Shown: positions 9,301 to 16,048 of the stretch, piece by piece | Position numbering within the stretch: the first letter of the stretch is position 1 | Layout: every line of letters starts with the position of its first letter | Assembly (NCBI GenBank): GCA_021780415.1 | Contig: JAJXYW010000073.1 | Span: forward strand, 1-31,582 | From: Acidobacteriota bacterium | GTDB lineage: Bacteria; Acidobacteriota; Terriglobia; Terriglobales; Acidobacteriaceae | Length of the DNA stretch: 31,582 bases | Direction of reading: 5' to 3' | Position numbers and translations under genes: made by a program | The notes under the pieces: model-generated | The model's input: the letters and a program-made list of their open reading frames with translations, nothing else | Told to the model about the DNA's origin: nothing | The model's database searches: none

Positions 9301-9548
9301 AGGACCATGAGGCGCATCTCGCCTGGCTCTTCCGTGTGCCGATCTTTGCGACCCGGGAGTGGCAAACGCTGCGCGAACCGTGGTCCTCGCTCGCCACGGA
9401 CGAGAGGAAACAATGGCTCGAGATCTGGGGTGACCCTGCCGGGTGGCTCGATCCAGTCACCGGCGAGCCGTGCGTCGCCAGTCCCGCCGGCCTACCAGGG
9501 CCGGAGTCCACAGGGCAGGGCTCGGCCGATGAGGGGGAGGTTCTATGA
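6366..9548 (+). CDS. VWA-domain protein with central membrane segment (1060 aa)
   Basis: It starts with a VWA domain (about 22-200) lacking any signal peptide, with a complete MIDAS: D29-S31-S33 in DDSGSM, T95 in GGLTALYD, and D122 in LTDGQD. A long helical region (210-650) follows. A clear membrane span lies at about 689-709, with a weaker hydrophobic stretch at about 658-676 that could form a hairpin with it. A 350-residue C-terminal part is rich in Arg, Glu and Trp. Without a signal peptide the VWA domain should be cytosolic, unlike the first VWA protein of this operon. The ATG lies 3 bases after the tubulin gene stop, with GAGGTGAT as ribosome site inside the upstream gene, so the two are probably translated together. 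A likely role is a membrane adaptor that binds the tubulin-like protein through a metal-dependent contact; that is inference. Confidence 0.8.
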   Translation: MGRRRFLVVPVNLGDAPPGNDVAVMLVVDDSGSMAGKGSKEAREGLRRFVEQTPEGTRIGLVGFGSEVTRYSAPTEHRDFVFDQVERFRGDGGLTALYDAVGRACAAFDPQDRHKCVVVLTDGQDCNSKEFSLCGGDGKRDLLEAAIASGVRVFSVACGEGVDEESLRLLAERTGGKLLQVREAGALAGRLLEVLELIVTTRGETLFRPEVERLLRESLGTRPPWFEQLSLDEWDEEEPSSDATHIRFPRTSTRTDRKLKQACGALSDILAGTDGLLARLLIGQAQRVREAGTSPQADLDVVLVGWLSDPAFRVLSLSVVTLMRQLMKNLPEYLPGDLFLTFLPLLQGWGSADNTERNACAAWLTAVSNLCADVPHTILQCGQTNQHRILNKDGYVGQTADQMLQQAANLTRLLAIAPADHEALVKSCDRSMVQGLGAASLSSELGGRLDRVALPVFEETLSAFRQRGSVQDTSALVRRSVTDAGLDFESLKAEFLAPRAIDAGPLAEVRFDVAMFWPPRTPPPEEDYLAVLPRLLEERAGEFLLRKLQALRNLLAERANTKLEHVSRAIADQLDAMLWGEGASGVAAVREVLAGISSAVGSQRARLRDDGAVTFDLEQVRLFSADERVTEQAGTLSRAQARESLDTLLQNRPAPEALALRHGLLAIALGVTADQLLRLTPQFVFNPGLLGVPAFGAALVAGACLALGFVRWRLNRKRLERAVREYVAAIVREARAAARSECVAGLRSFYDRLQNWIGSNDNPAPWDPEAVRDEQHLSQRHLLACLEQRLEEYTRTLAARVEADHESRAGRGEPDENWFVWRVVDPGHGAGAPHLAALPAEAPPPAEVPWNRIATVETGWHHWREVCRRKRCDRLDEYLEFHRVRLDLPRQLWLACREEVARLEHHRSQLAIRLRNASDADRRRLSADLHATAFPSIMLADGASLTAHTLHWVADKAAAGSLHKSAEEGVSAAVEPTVEDHEAHLAWLFRVPIFATREWQTLREPWSSLATDERKQWLEIWGDPAGWLDPVTGEPCVASPAGLPGPESTGQGSADEGEVL

Positions 9549-10741
9549 CTTCGCCCGCCGGTCGGACGCGGACCATCGGCGTCGCGTGGGTCGCCTTGAT
9601 CGTTGACTCAATTCTCTATGCCCCCGCGTACGCCGCGTTCGCGATGCACCCGTTGTTCCCGTTTCTTGGTGCCCGCCGCTCGTGGGTGCTCACCGCTTGG
9701 CTCGTCTACGGGCTCCTGCTTGCGGCACTGCTCGTTCTCATCTGGGCCCGCTCCGCCGTCACGGCCACGGGCGCCGAAACGGCGCTAGGATCGTTCCTGC
9801 CGTCCCGATGGGTCCGCCGCACCGGTGTCGCTGGGACCGACCGTTTCCTCCTGCTCATGTTTTTCGGGCTCGCGGTTTGGTGTCGCCATTCCCCGTTCTG
9901 CTTCCCGTGGCTGGCCCTCGTCACTGGCTTGCTGCTTCTGACCGTCCTGCTCGTGAGACCCGAGCCCTGGCCGCTCCATAGCACCCGCGACATTCCCGAT
10001 GTCGGTCCCGGCCCGGCCTTCGATCCCGCCGAGGCCAGCGACGTCCGCTCGTGGGAGTGGGACTGCCGCTTCCGCCCCGACCTGCGCGGGTCGGTCCGCC
10101 TCCGGCTCCGACCAGCCGTGGTGCAGAAGAGACGCAGCGAGAATCCGTCCCCGCAAGGCCTGCCGGTCGACCAGGCCGAGACCATCGTCCGTCGGCTCGT
10201 GGAGGAGGGGTCGAAAGACTTCGAGGTCACCGAAGCCGCGCGCCAGCTCCTCGCCTTTGCAAGGGACCAGCGGTTCAACTATTTCGAGGAGGCCCAGAAC
10301 ACGCTGCAGTTCGCCCAGGTCATCCCCTACACCGACGATGTCGCCACCAAAGGCATGGAGTACTTCCGCTACCCGATCGAAACGCTGGCCGACAACGGCG
10401 GCGATTGCGACTGCAAGGCGATCCTCGCGTCGGCCGTCTTTCGGCTGATGGGACTGCGATCAGTCGTCCTCCTCTCCGGCGCCGAGCAGCACGCCGCTGT
10501 TGCCGTCGAGGGCGCGCCGGATTTCCCCGGCAACAGGTATCTCGCTCACGCCGGTAGCAAGTACTATTTCTGCGAGACGACCGATGGAGGATTCGGCTTT
10601 ACCGTCGGCGAGATGCCCCCGGGCGTCAACGAACGTGACTTCGAGACCCAGGTGGACATCGAACCGGCGCTCATGGGCAGGTCCCCCGGGGACAACGCAA
10701 TGAGGCTTTCCACCGGGAGGGTTCAGACCAACGAAGGATGA
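9545..10741 (+). CDS. Four-TM protein with transglutaminase-like cysteine peptidase domain (398 aa)
   Basis: Four hydrophobic spans are visible (about 11-34, 48-68, 100-113, 117-137). A cytosolic domain follows whose second half is a transglutaminase/papain-like fold: YPIETLADNGGDCDCKAI with the likely nucleophile C288, EQHAAVAV with H316, and the CETTDGG strand expected to supply or support the third residue. With basic residues before the first span and an even number of spans, both ends should be inside the cell. Its ATG overlaps the stop of the preceding gene (ATGA at 9545-9548). Members of this superfamily act as proteases, amidases or protein cross-linkers. Here it is a natural candidate for the effector or processing enzyme of the operon. 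Its substrate cannot be read from the sequence. Confidence 0.8.
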   Translation: MTSPAGRTRTIGVAWVALIVDSILYAPAYAAFAMHPLFPFLGARRSWVLTAWLVYGLLLAALLVLIWARSAVTATGAETALGSFLPSRWVRRTGVAGTDRFLLLMFFGLAVWCRHSPFCFPWLALVTGLLLLTVLLVRPEPWPLHSTRDIPDVGPGPAFDPAEASDVRSWEWDCRFRPDLRGSVRLRLRPAVVQKRRSENPSPQGLPVDQAETIVRRLVEEGSKDFEVTEAARQLLAFARDQRFNYFEEAQNTLQFAQVIPYTDDVATKGMEYFRYPIETLADNGGDCDCKAILASAVFRLMGLRSVVLLSGAEQHAAVAVEGAPDFPGNRYLAHAGSKYYFCETTDGGFGFTVGEMPPGVNERDFETQVDIEPALMGRSPGDNAMRLSTGRVQTNEG

Positions 10742-10771
10742 AGCCGGGATAGATTGTTGATTTTCTTCATC
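10737..10771. terminator. Inverted repeat between convergent operons
   Basis: GATGAAG (10737-10743, covering the stop of the + strand operon) and CTTCATC (10765-10771) form a 7-bp stem with a 21-base loop. The location between convergent genes fits a terminator, but no T-tract follows the stem on the + strand, so support is weak. Confidence 0.25.
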
Positions 10772-10826
10772 GGGAGGCCCGCGCGGTATAGGCTTGTCAT
10801 CCTGCGCCGTTGAGCCGCCCCCATAA

Positions 10827-11678
10827 TCACCCCAGGAGCGCAAGCGCATGCCGCAACATCTCGAGGGTTCCCTCGTGACCGCACCCCAAAGCGACAAATC
10901 CGGCCCGCCGCCTAACGAGATCCCTAATCCCTGGCAGTGCAGACTCGAGGGTCATCGGATGCCCTACCGCGTCCAGCAATTCACGGTCGTTGAGATCATC
11001 GCCCATGGCGGCGACGTCACGGCAGCTCAACCCGACCCGATCTAGCCAGAACTGAAGCGCGGAAAGCTTACTCGCAGCGGCGCGGGTGACGACAAAGGAG
11101 CCAAGTTTGGAGTTGTAGCTTGCACGTAATCCGTCCGGCACCTGCGATTGAATTGTTCCGGCCTGTTGCGCAGAATTTCTGGCCGAGTCGGGACATAACT
11201 CGGGAAGCAAGGTCACCTTGAACGAAGCCAGAAAACCATCCGTTTCAACCTGCCAGAGCCCGTTCTTCCATCCCTGGTCCGCCAGACTGTTGGCAGTTTC
11301 GCCAAGTAGGTCGCGCAAACCGTTTCTGGTCGCCCCGCCACCAGGCCTTGAACGCTCCACGCAGAACTCTTCCCACGCGGGCTCGGGTTGGCCATCGCCG
11401 TCCAGCAGGACCGCCCCATCCTCGATAACTGCAAAATCTGGCCAGAAAAACGTCTCGAACCGCCGATACGACGCGAGACGGCGACTCGTTGCCACACCGA
11501 CTTTCACGCCATGGGAGCACAAGGATTTCAGCATCGCCACAGTGTCCGGGTGGATGAGGCTATCTCGGTCAGCCAGCCTTAGGCCACGCGACTCGTCGTC
11601 ATCACCGCCGGACCGGTGAATCAATGTTCCGTCGATGTCAGACGCGAGGACACGAAAATTGTCCAATGCGACCCCCAC
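10827..11678 (-). CDS. HAD-superfamily phosphatase, Cof-like (283 aa)
   Basis: Last gene of the - strand operon. The haloacid dehalogenase motifs are present in order: ASDIDGT with nucleophile D14 and acid/base D16, GVATSR with T64, a Lys at 204 (AASKLSAL), and the metal-binding MGDDLNDRELL at 225-235. The cap inserted between motifs II and III (about 85-200) is of the Cof/sucrose-phosphatase type, so the substrate is likely a small phosphorylated sugar, nucleotide or cofactor. The listed start is GTG at 11678; a TTG at 11666, with AGGTGGGGG just upstream, would shorten the leader to the length usual for the family. It lies 51 bases after the Nudix-like gene, the only real gap in this operon after the desulfurase. 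Pairing with a Nudix enzyme suggests stepwise breakdown of a phosphorylated metabolite; that is inference. Confidence 0.8.
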   Translation of the reverse strand: MGVALDNFRVLASDIDGTLIHRSGGDDDESRGLRLADRDSLIHPDTVAMLKSLCSHGVKVGVATSRRLASYRRFETFFWPDFAVIEDGAVLLDGDGQPEPAWEEFCVERSRPGGGATRNGLRDLLGETANSLADQGWKNGLWQVETDGFLASFKVTLLPELCPDSARNSAQQAGTIQSQVPDGLRASYNSKLGSFVVTRAAASKLSALQFWLDRVGLSCRDVAAMGDDLNDRELLDAVGHPMTLESALPGIRDLVRRRAGFVALGCGHEGTLEMLRHALALLG

Positions 11679-11729
11679 CTCAGATCGGCCAAGACTCCTC
11701 GGGCCGAACGCTCCGGATCGGCGAACAAC

Positions 11730-12362
11730 TCATGCAAGGACGTCGCGGGCATTAACGCCGATCTCACGACCCGAAGCGCTACGCCCGGCGGAAATTTCAT
11801 CCTGCGTAACCCATTCGAGGAGTCCCGGGAAACCGCAAACCAGACTCAAGCCAAGCTCGAGTTCCGCCGGACACTGGATGTCGTACACCAACCCGTACCG
11901 CCGCGTCGGGACGGGCCCCACACCAGTGCGCCCTGTCACCTCGGTCGATATGGCGCGCCTGCGCCAGCGAACCGATTCCCGCCCAATGAGTCGATCGAAC
12001 GTCTCTCCGCCCAGCGCCCGATACTCGTTGACGAGCTCCTCCCGGAGTTCTCGCAAGGCGTTCAACTCTCCCTCGTCGAACCGATCGAGCCATGTCTCAA
12101 ATTGAGGCAGGCGGTCCTCAGGGAGGACAAGTCGCAGGTCGAGATGCCCGGCGGACGTCCAGCTCCCAGGCGTCTCCCAGATCACACCAAGAGCAGCGAG
12201 CGCGTCACGTGCCGCGCCTGTCGTGATCTCCATCGCGCCCCCGAGAGGGGTCAGCACCTCCCGCCCGGCGCGAATACGGTTCTTGTTCACACCAAGCAGC
12301 AACAGGTTGTTTGCCTCGATCCGACAGAGAGCACCGACGGAGACCCGGAGAAGACCGCTCAC
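11730..12362 (-). CDS. Nudix-like protein resembling the SMODS-associated Nudix domain (210 aa)
   Basis: The N-terminus VSVGALCRIE, then LTPLGGAMEI (GGA at 41-43) and LRELREEL (103-110, giving the R-E-x-x-E-E core of a Nudix box) indicate a Nudix fold. The two halves of the box are about 60 residues apart rather than adjacent, with a DLRLVLPEDRLPQFETWLD segment between. This layout, plus a later TGVGP...RRYGLVYDI strand, is what I remember of the SMODS-associated Nudix family found near nucleotide-second-messenger immunity genes; I cannot run the profile here. The GTG start overlaps the stop of the kinase-fusion gene (GTGA, 12359-12362). Expected activity: hydrolysis of a nucleoside-diphosphate-linked compound, or its sensing if the box is degenerate. 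No SMODS/CD-NTase gene is present in the window. Confidence 0.65.
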   Translation of the reverse strand: MSGLLRVSVGALCRIEANNLLLLGVNKNRIRAGREVLTPLGGAMEITTGAARDALAALGVIWETPGSWTSAGHLDLRLVLPEDRLPQFETWLDRFDEGELNALRELREELVNEYRALGGETFDRLIGRESVRWRRRAISTEVTGRTGVGPVPTRRYGLVYDIQCPAELELGLSLVCGFPGLLEWVTQDEISAGRSASGREIGVNARDVLA

Positions 12363-15300
12363 AAGCCCACCTCGCCCGCGCGAAGCACGGCCTTGCTGAT
12401 GGCACCGACACGAACTACTTTCCCGTCGGGTGTGTTCATAAAGCCCCGCTCGATGTCGTCCGCTGATGCCAGGGCGAGGCCACGCTGGTTTGAGGCCTTC
12501 AGCTGAGCCTCCGCGCTGGGGTGAATCTTTGCATCGACGACGTGGGTCAACCGTCGAGTGAGCGTGCCCTCGACGCCGATTCGGTCCGTCAGGTCGAAAT
12601 CCGCCACTATCCCACGGTACTCAAATCTCGCTCTTGCTGACCCTGGCCAGACTACTCCAATACTCTGACCAACCACTCCCTTCACATCACAGACAATGGC
12701 TGTTCTCGCTTCATCGCTCATTCGCGCCCGGTACCAGAACTCGAACTCCGGAAGCTTGAATGCCCCAATGCTGTAGCACAACCGATTCGGTTCGGCGGGG
12801 CGCTCCGGTTCCGAGCCAAGTTTCTTCAGCTTCTCGACAACGGCCGAGTCAACCGCGCGAAGTGTACGGGCGAAGGGGGTCAGGACTTCAACACCTAGAT
12901 CGCGGCGCGCCGAGCTGAGGCGAAGGAGGAATTTGGTATCAGTGGCTTGGCCGGCCTGTTGGCCGACTCTCGCGACCGAGTTGACGGATACCCGAACTCT
13001 GGCTTGTTTGAGGTACGAAAGCGCCGCGTTTCCGCCCAGGGCGCAGACAATCAAAGGCCAGTCGCTGTCTGGACCTACGTTTGCCTTCCCCACCTTCAGT
13101 TTGAAAACGATCAAGTAGTAGATGTATAAGAGACTCTGATAGTCCAGGCTCAGCACACCAGCCTCAGCCGCCTTTCGCCGGAGGTATGACACCGCCTCGA
13201 AGAGAAACTCGAGCCGGCCGCTGCGACGCACCGCCAGTGGCAGTTCCAGGGCGGGCCGGTCGAAGGTAGCGAGAAAATTACGAGCGCGAGCCACCTGAGG
13301 CACGGTTCCGGCGGCCCCAAAGTCCTCGGGACGCAGAAACGTCGAGACTAGATCAACCTCAAGCTCGACGAAATCATGGGCGATCGCATCGCGTCGCGTA
13401 CGCGCAAAGTCGATCAGCCAGGGGTGGGGCGAGAGCCCGCCATCCCTGTCCTGTTCCAACATCACGTTACCCACGTTGAGGTCCCCATGCACGATGCCAA
13501 CACGGTCCTGGGCCACCTCGAGCAGGGCCAAGACCGCGTCCAGATTGCTATTGCTAAAAGGGAATAGCCCCTCCTCCCCAACCATCCCTCCAACAGGTTG
13601 GCCATCCACGCGAAAGATGTTCGCCCACTCCTCTCGGCCACCGACAGCGGGCGCCTCGGGCTGGCGGAAAGCCGTGGAGGCCCGAATGCGCTTGAAGAAG
13701 CTCTCTAATGTGGCTGACCTGGTTGTCTGGATCGTGCCGACGATCCGCATATGCTGGAGTGGCCGGAGGACACGGAACTTGGCCAGGTGCCTGGCAAGCG
13801 GTCCGACCAGCTTGAACCTATCGCTCCGTCGCCTGCCATCCACATCCACCTGTTCAGAGACGACGGTGATGGCATCGTCCTCAACCTCCTCGACGTAACA
13901 TACCGGAATTGTATACACCAAATTGTCAACCTGCGGTTCAGTGGCGTCGGACAACGGGCAACCGATCTCCATCAACTCGAGGGTGGCTGTTGCTGGAACG
14001 CGGAGCTCGGCGCTCTCGCGCAGACTTGAGGCCTCGCCGAAGAACCGCTCCCGCCAACGGCGTCGGTCGCCGGGCGGTTGCACCGCGTGAAGCGTCGCCA
14101 GGCTACCGTCGAACAGCTCCTCTAACACAGGGAGTAGCTTGGAAAACGATTGTACGTGCGCCCGGTGGCCGGCGTCACCGCTTAGGATCTCTTTGAGAAC
14201 GTCCTTGAGGCTCAACGACGTGATCTCGGACCTCCCTGGTGAGCGGCCCTGGGCAAGGCCTGAGTGGCTGTACGTGATGCCGCCGAACTTGCGGCCAGCT
14301 TGGACAAAGGGGGTGTCGATACGGCCCACTCGGTTTGCGATGTAGGGGTGAACAAACCGCCGGTAGCGCTCTCGTTCGGACAACATCCGGAACGGTTGAT
14401 CGAGTTTCACGACAACCGGAGAGCGGGAATTGCCAAACCCAATACGGAGCGTCTTTGCGCCCCCGATGCCGCCTCCGAGGCGCCTTGCCACCAGCTCACG
14501 GCCGCACAGCTTTGCGAGTAGATACTTCTCCTCGAGTTCCAGTATGGGATTCTGGACCTGCCGGCAGCCTTCAGTCCAGTCGATTCTAGGCTCCTCCGAT
14601 GCAGTATAGAGCTTCCACTCCCGCTCCCACTCGACACTGCTTCTTGCCTCGACGAGGCTGCGGAGCACGGTCCCCGGGTCCGCTTTGTGACAGTACCAGC
14701 TCGCGCCCCTGCGCACGGCCTGGATGACGTGGCGCACGTTGTCAAACGACGAGAAGACCATGACCGGCACTGCCGGCAGATGATCTCTGAACAGCTCGAT
14801 GAGTTGTAACCCACCAGGCTCCTCGCCCTCGCTCTCGTTCAGGGAGAGGTCCAAGAGAACCAGGTCGACTCGGTCCTTCGAGCTCAGTTGGCCGACGGGG
14901 CTCTCACACGTCTGTAAAGCTTCCTTCAGCTTCTTCTGAGCGTCCGACGGGTCCTGCACTTGATGTGGATGGATGCTCAGCAGGTCCCCGAGGCGTTGCG
15001 TTCCTGAAAGCTCTAAGCTATAGAGCGGGTATTTCTTGAGGTCCGCGCTTAACTGTTCGGCCTGGTCATCGACAAGCAAGACCCGGGGACGAAGGGCGGG
15101 CATGCTGCTTCCCCACGCCCCGCCGACGCGCGGCAGGGCACCCTCGAACGCCAGGCACGCCGCGACAAGTTGGCTCCGATTCACCTTGTTTGGAGCCTTC
15201 TTCGGCAAGCACTTTTGAACGAGCTTCGCGTGACGCGTCACCTCGTCAAGCGTGTTTCCAAAAAGGAGGTGGGCTACATCCAATGGGCAGCCTTTCGAAC

Positions 15301-16048
15301 TCTTGCTTGCGACCCCTGCAGTGGACTTAGGGGGCATTCCCGCCCAACTTCGAAAGGCACCCGCGGCTCGGTTGAGATCCTTTGATGTAGCGGTCGGCTG
15401 CCGCAGCACTCGGAGCGTGGCAATCAGCGGTGAACTCGCGTCATGGTGCCTCTCGTCAAGGCCAAGGCGGCGCCGAAGGTGGCCAACGACAAGATCGCGC
15501 AGGAGGTCGGCATGAAACCTGTTCACGTGGCGCACCGCCCAAGGCTTTCCGTGGCCTCCTTCTTCTACTGGACCGGCCCACAGCCAACCGAGCGCGTGGA
15601 TCCGCTCCAGCAGCGTTGCCGTGTTTGCAGTTGAAAGGTCGAGAAGAAATTCGTCCGGAAAGGCAAAGCCGTTGGTCTTGAAATAGCCCAGGTGCGTCGT
15701 GAGCGTAAGGATGAGTGGCGGAGGGAGGTAGACGACCGGGCCGTCAGCGAAGCAAGCGACCCATTGAGAGTAGCCTCGAAGACAGCCCAACACCCGGTCG
15801 GCGGCTGTGTCGCCGTGGCCCCGATCGAAGCAGATCAACACTGACGGCCGCGACCGGTCCGCATTCTTAGACTCCCGCAGGGTCGCTTTCAGGACGCCCC
15901 TCGCTGCAACCGCGCGCAGATCGCTACCGTCCTCGACGTCCGGCACGTACACATCGACTGCGGCGCCCAGGCGCTCGATCTGCAGGACCGTCATACCTTT
16001 GAGCTGCTTTCGCGTGTTGCGCCGTTTAGCTGAGATCGTCCCCTCCAT
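12359..16048 (-). CDS. Receiver plus APH-like kinase fusion protein (1229 aa)
   Basis: Four regions are visible. Residues 1-310 form an unassigned alpha/beta part (VLICFDRGHGDT near 70). A response-regulator receiver domain spans about 321-470, with the acidic pair D327/D328, phospho-acceptor D400 (LVLLDLS), S433 and K455, so all key residues are present. An aminoglycoside-phosphotransferase/protein-kinase-like domain spans about 515-920, with a glycine-rich GGGIGG loop (525-530), VVVK with K548, a catalytic loop HGDLNVGN (854-861) and metal-binding D880 in LIDFA. A C-terminal beta-rich part closes with about 180 residues. A beta-rich insert (about 683-775) splits the kinase lobes. The HGDLNxGN/LIDFA pattern recalls kinase-like domains described in predicted ternary conflict systems. 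The start is ATG at 16048 with GGGAGG 8 bases upstream; a longer open frame to 16162 lies inside the preceding gene and is not used. It overlaps that gene by 23 bases. Confidence 0.75.
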   Translation of the reverse strand: MEGTISAKRRNTRKQLKGMTVLQIERLGAAVDVYVPDVEDGSDLRAVAARGVLKATLRESKNADRSRPSVLICFDRGHGDTAADRVLGCLRGYSQWVACFADGPVVYLPPPLILTLTTHLGYFKTNGFAFPDEFLLDLSTANTATLLERIHALGWLWAGPVEEGGHGKPWAVRHVNRFHADLLRDLVVGHLRRRLGLDERHHDASSPLIATLRVLRQPTATSKDLNRAAGAFRSWAGMPPKSTAGVASKSSKGCPLDVAHLLFGNTLDEVTRHAKLVQKCLPKKAPNKVNRSQLVAACLAFEGALPRVGGAWGSSMPALRPRVLLVDDQAEQLSADLKKYPLYSLELSGTQRLGDLLSIHPHQVQDPSDAQKKLKEALQTCESPVGQLSSKDRVDLVLLDLSLNESEGEEPGGLQLIELFRDHLPAVPVMVFSSFDNVRHVIQAVRRGASWYCHKADPGTVLRSLVEARSSVEWEREWKLYTASEEPRIDWTEGCRQVQNPILELEEKYLLAKLCGRELVARRLGGGIGGAKTLRIGFGNSRSPVVVKLDQPFRMLSERERYRRFVHPYIANRVGRIDTPFVQAGRKFGGITYSHSGLAQGRSPGRSEITSLSLKDVLKEILSGDAGHRAHVQSFSKLLPVLEELFDGSLATLHAVQPPGDRRRWRERFFGEASSLRESAELRVPATATLELMEIGCPLSDATEPQVDNLVYTIPVCYVEEVEDDAITVVSEQVDVDGRRRSDRFKLVGPLARHLAKFRVLRPLQHMRIVGTIQTTRSATLESFFKRIRASTAFRQPEAPAVGGREEWANIFRVDGQPVGGMVGEEGLFPFSNSNLDAVLALLEVAQDRVGIVHGDLNVGNVMLEQDRDGGLSPHPWLIDFARTRRDAIAHDFVELEVDLVSTFLRPEDFGAAGTVPQVARARNFLATFDRPALELPLAVRRSGRLEFLFEAVSYLRRKAAEAGVLSLDYQSLLYIYYLIVFKLKVGKANVGPDSDWPLIVCALGGNAALSYLKQARVRVSVNSVARVGQQAGQATDTKFLLRLSSARRDLGVEVLTPFARTLRAVDSAVVEKLKKLGSEPERPAEPNRLCYSIGAFKLPEFEFWYRARMSDEARTAIVCDVKGVVGQSIGVVWPGSARARFEYRGIVADFDLTDRIGVEGTLTRRLTHVVDAKIHPSAEAQLKASNQRGLALASADDIERGFMNTPDGKVVRVGAISKAVLRAGEVGL

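Noticed and set aside
11616..12506. A 296-codon + strand frame across the Nudix and HAD genes
   Set aside because: It is antisense to two genes with recognisable catalytic motifs, has no ribosome site and no protein-like pattern.
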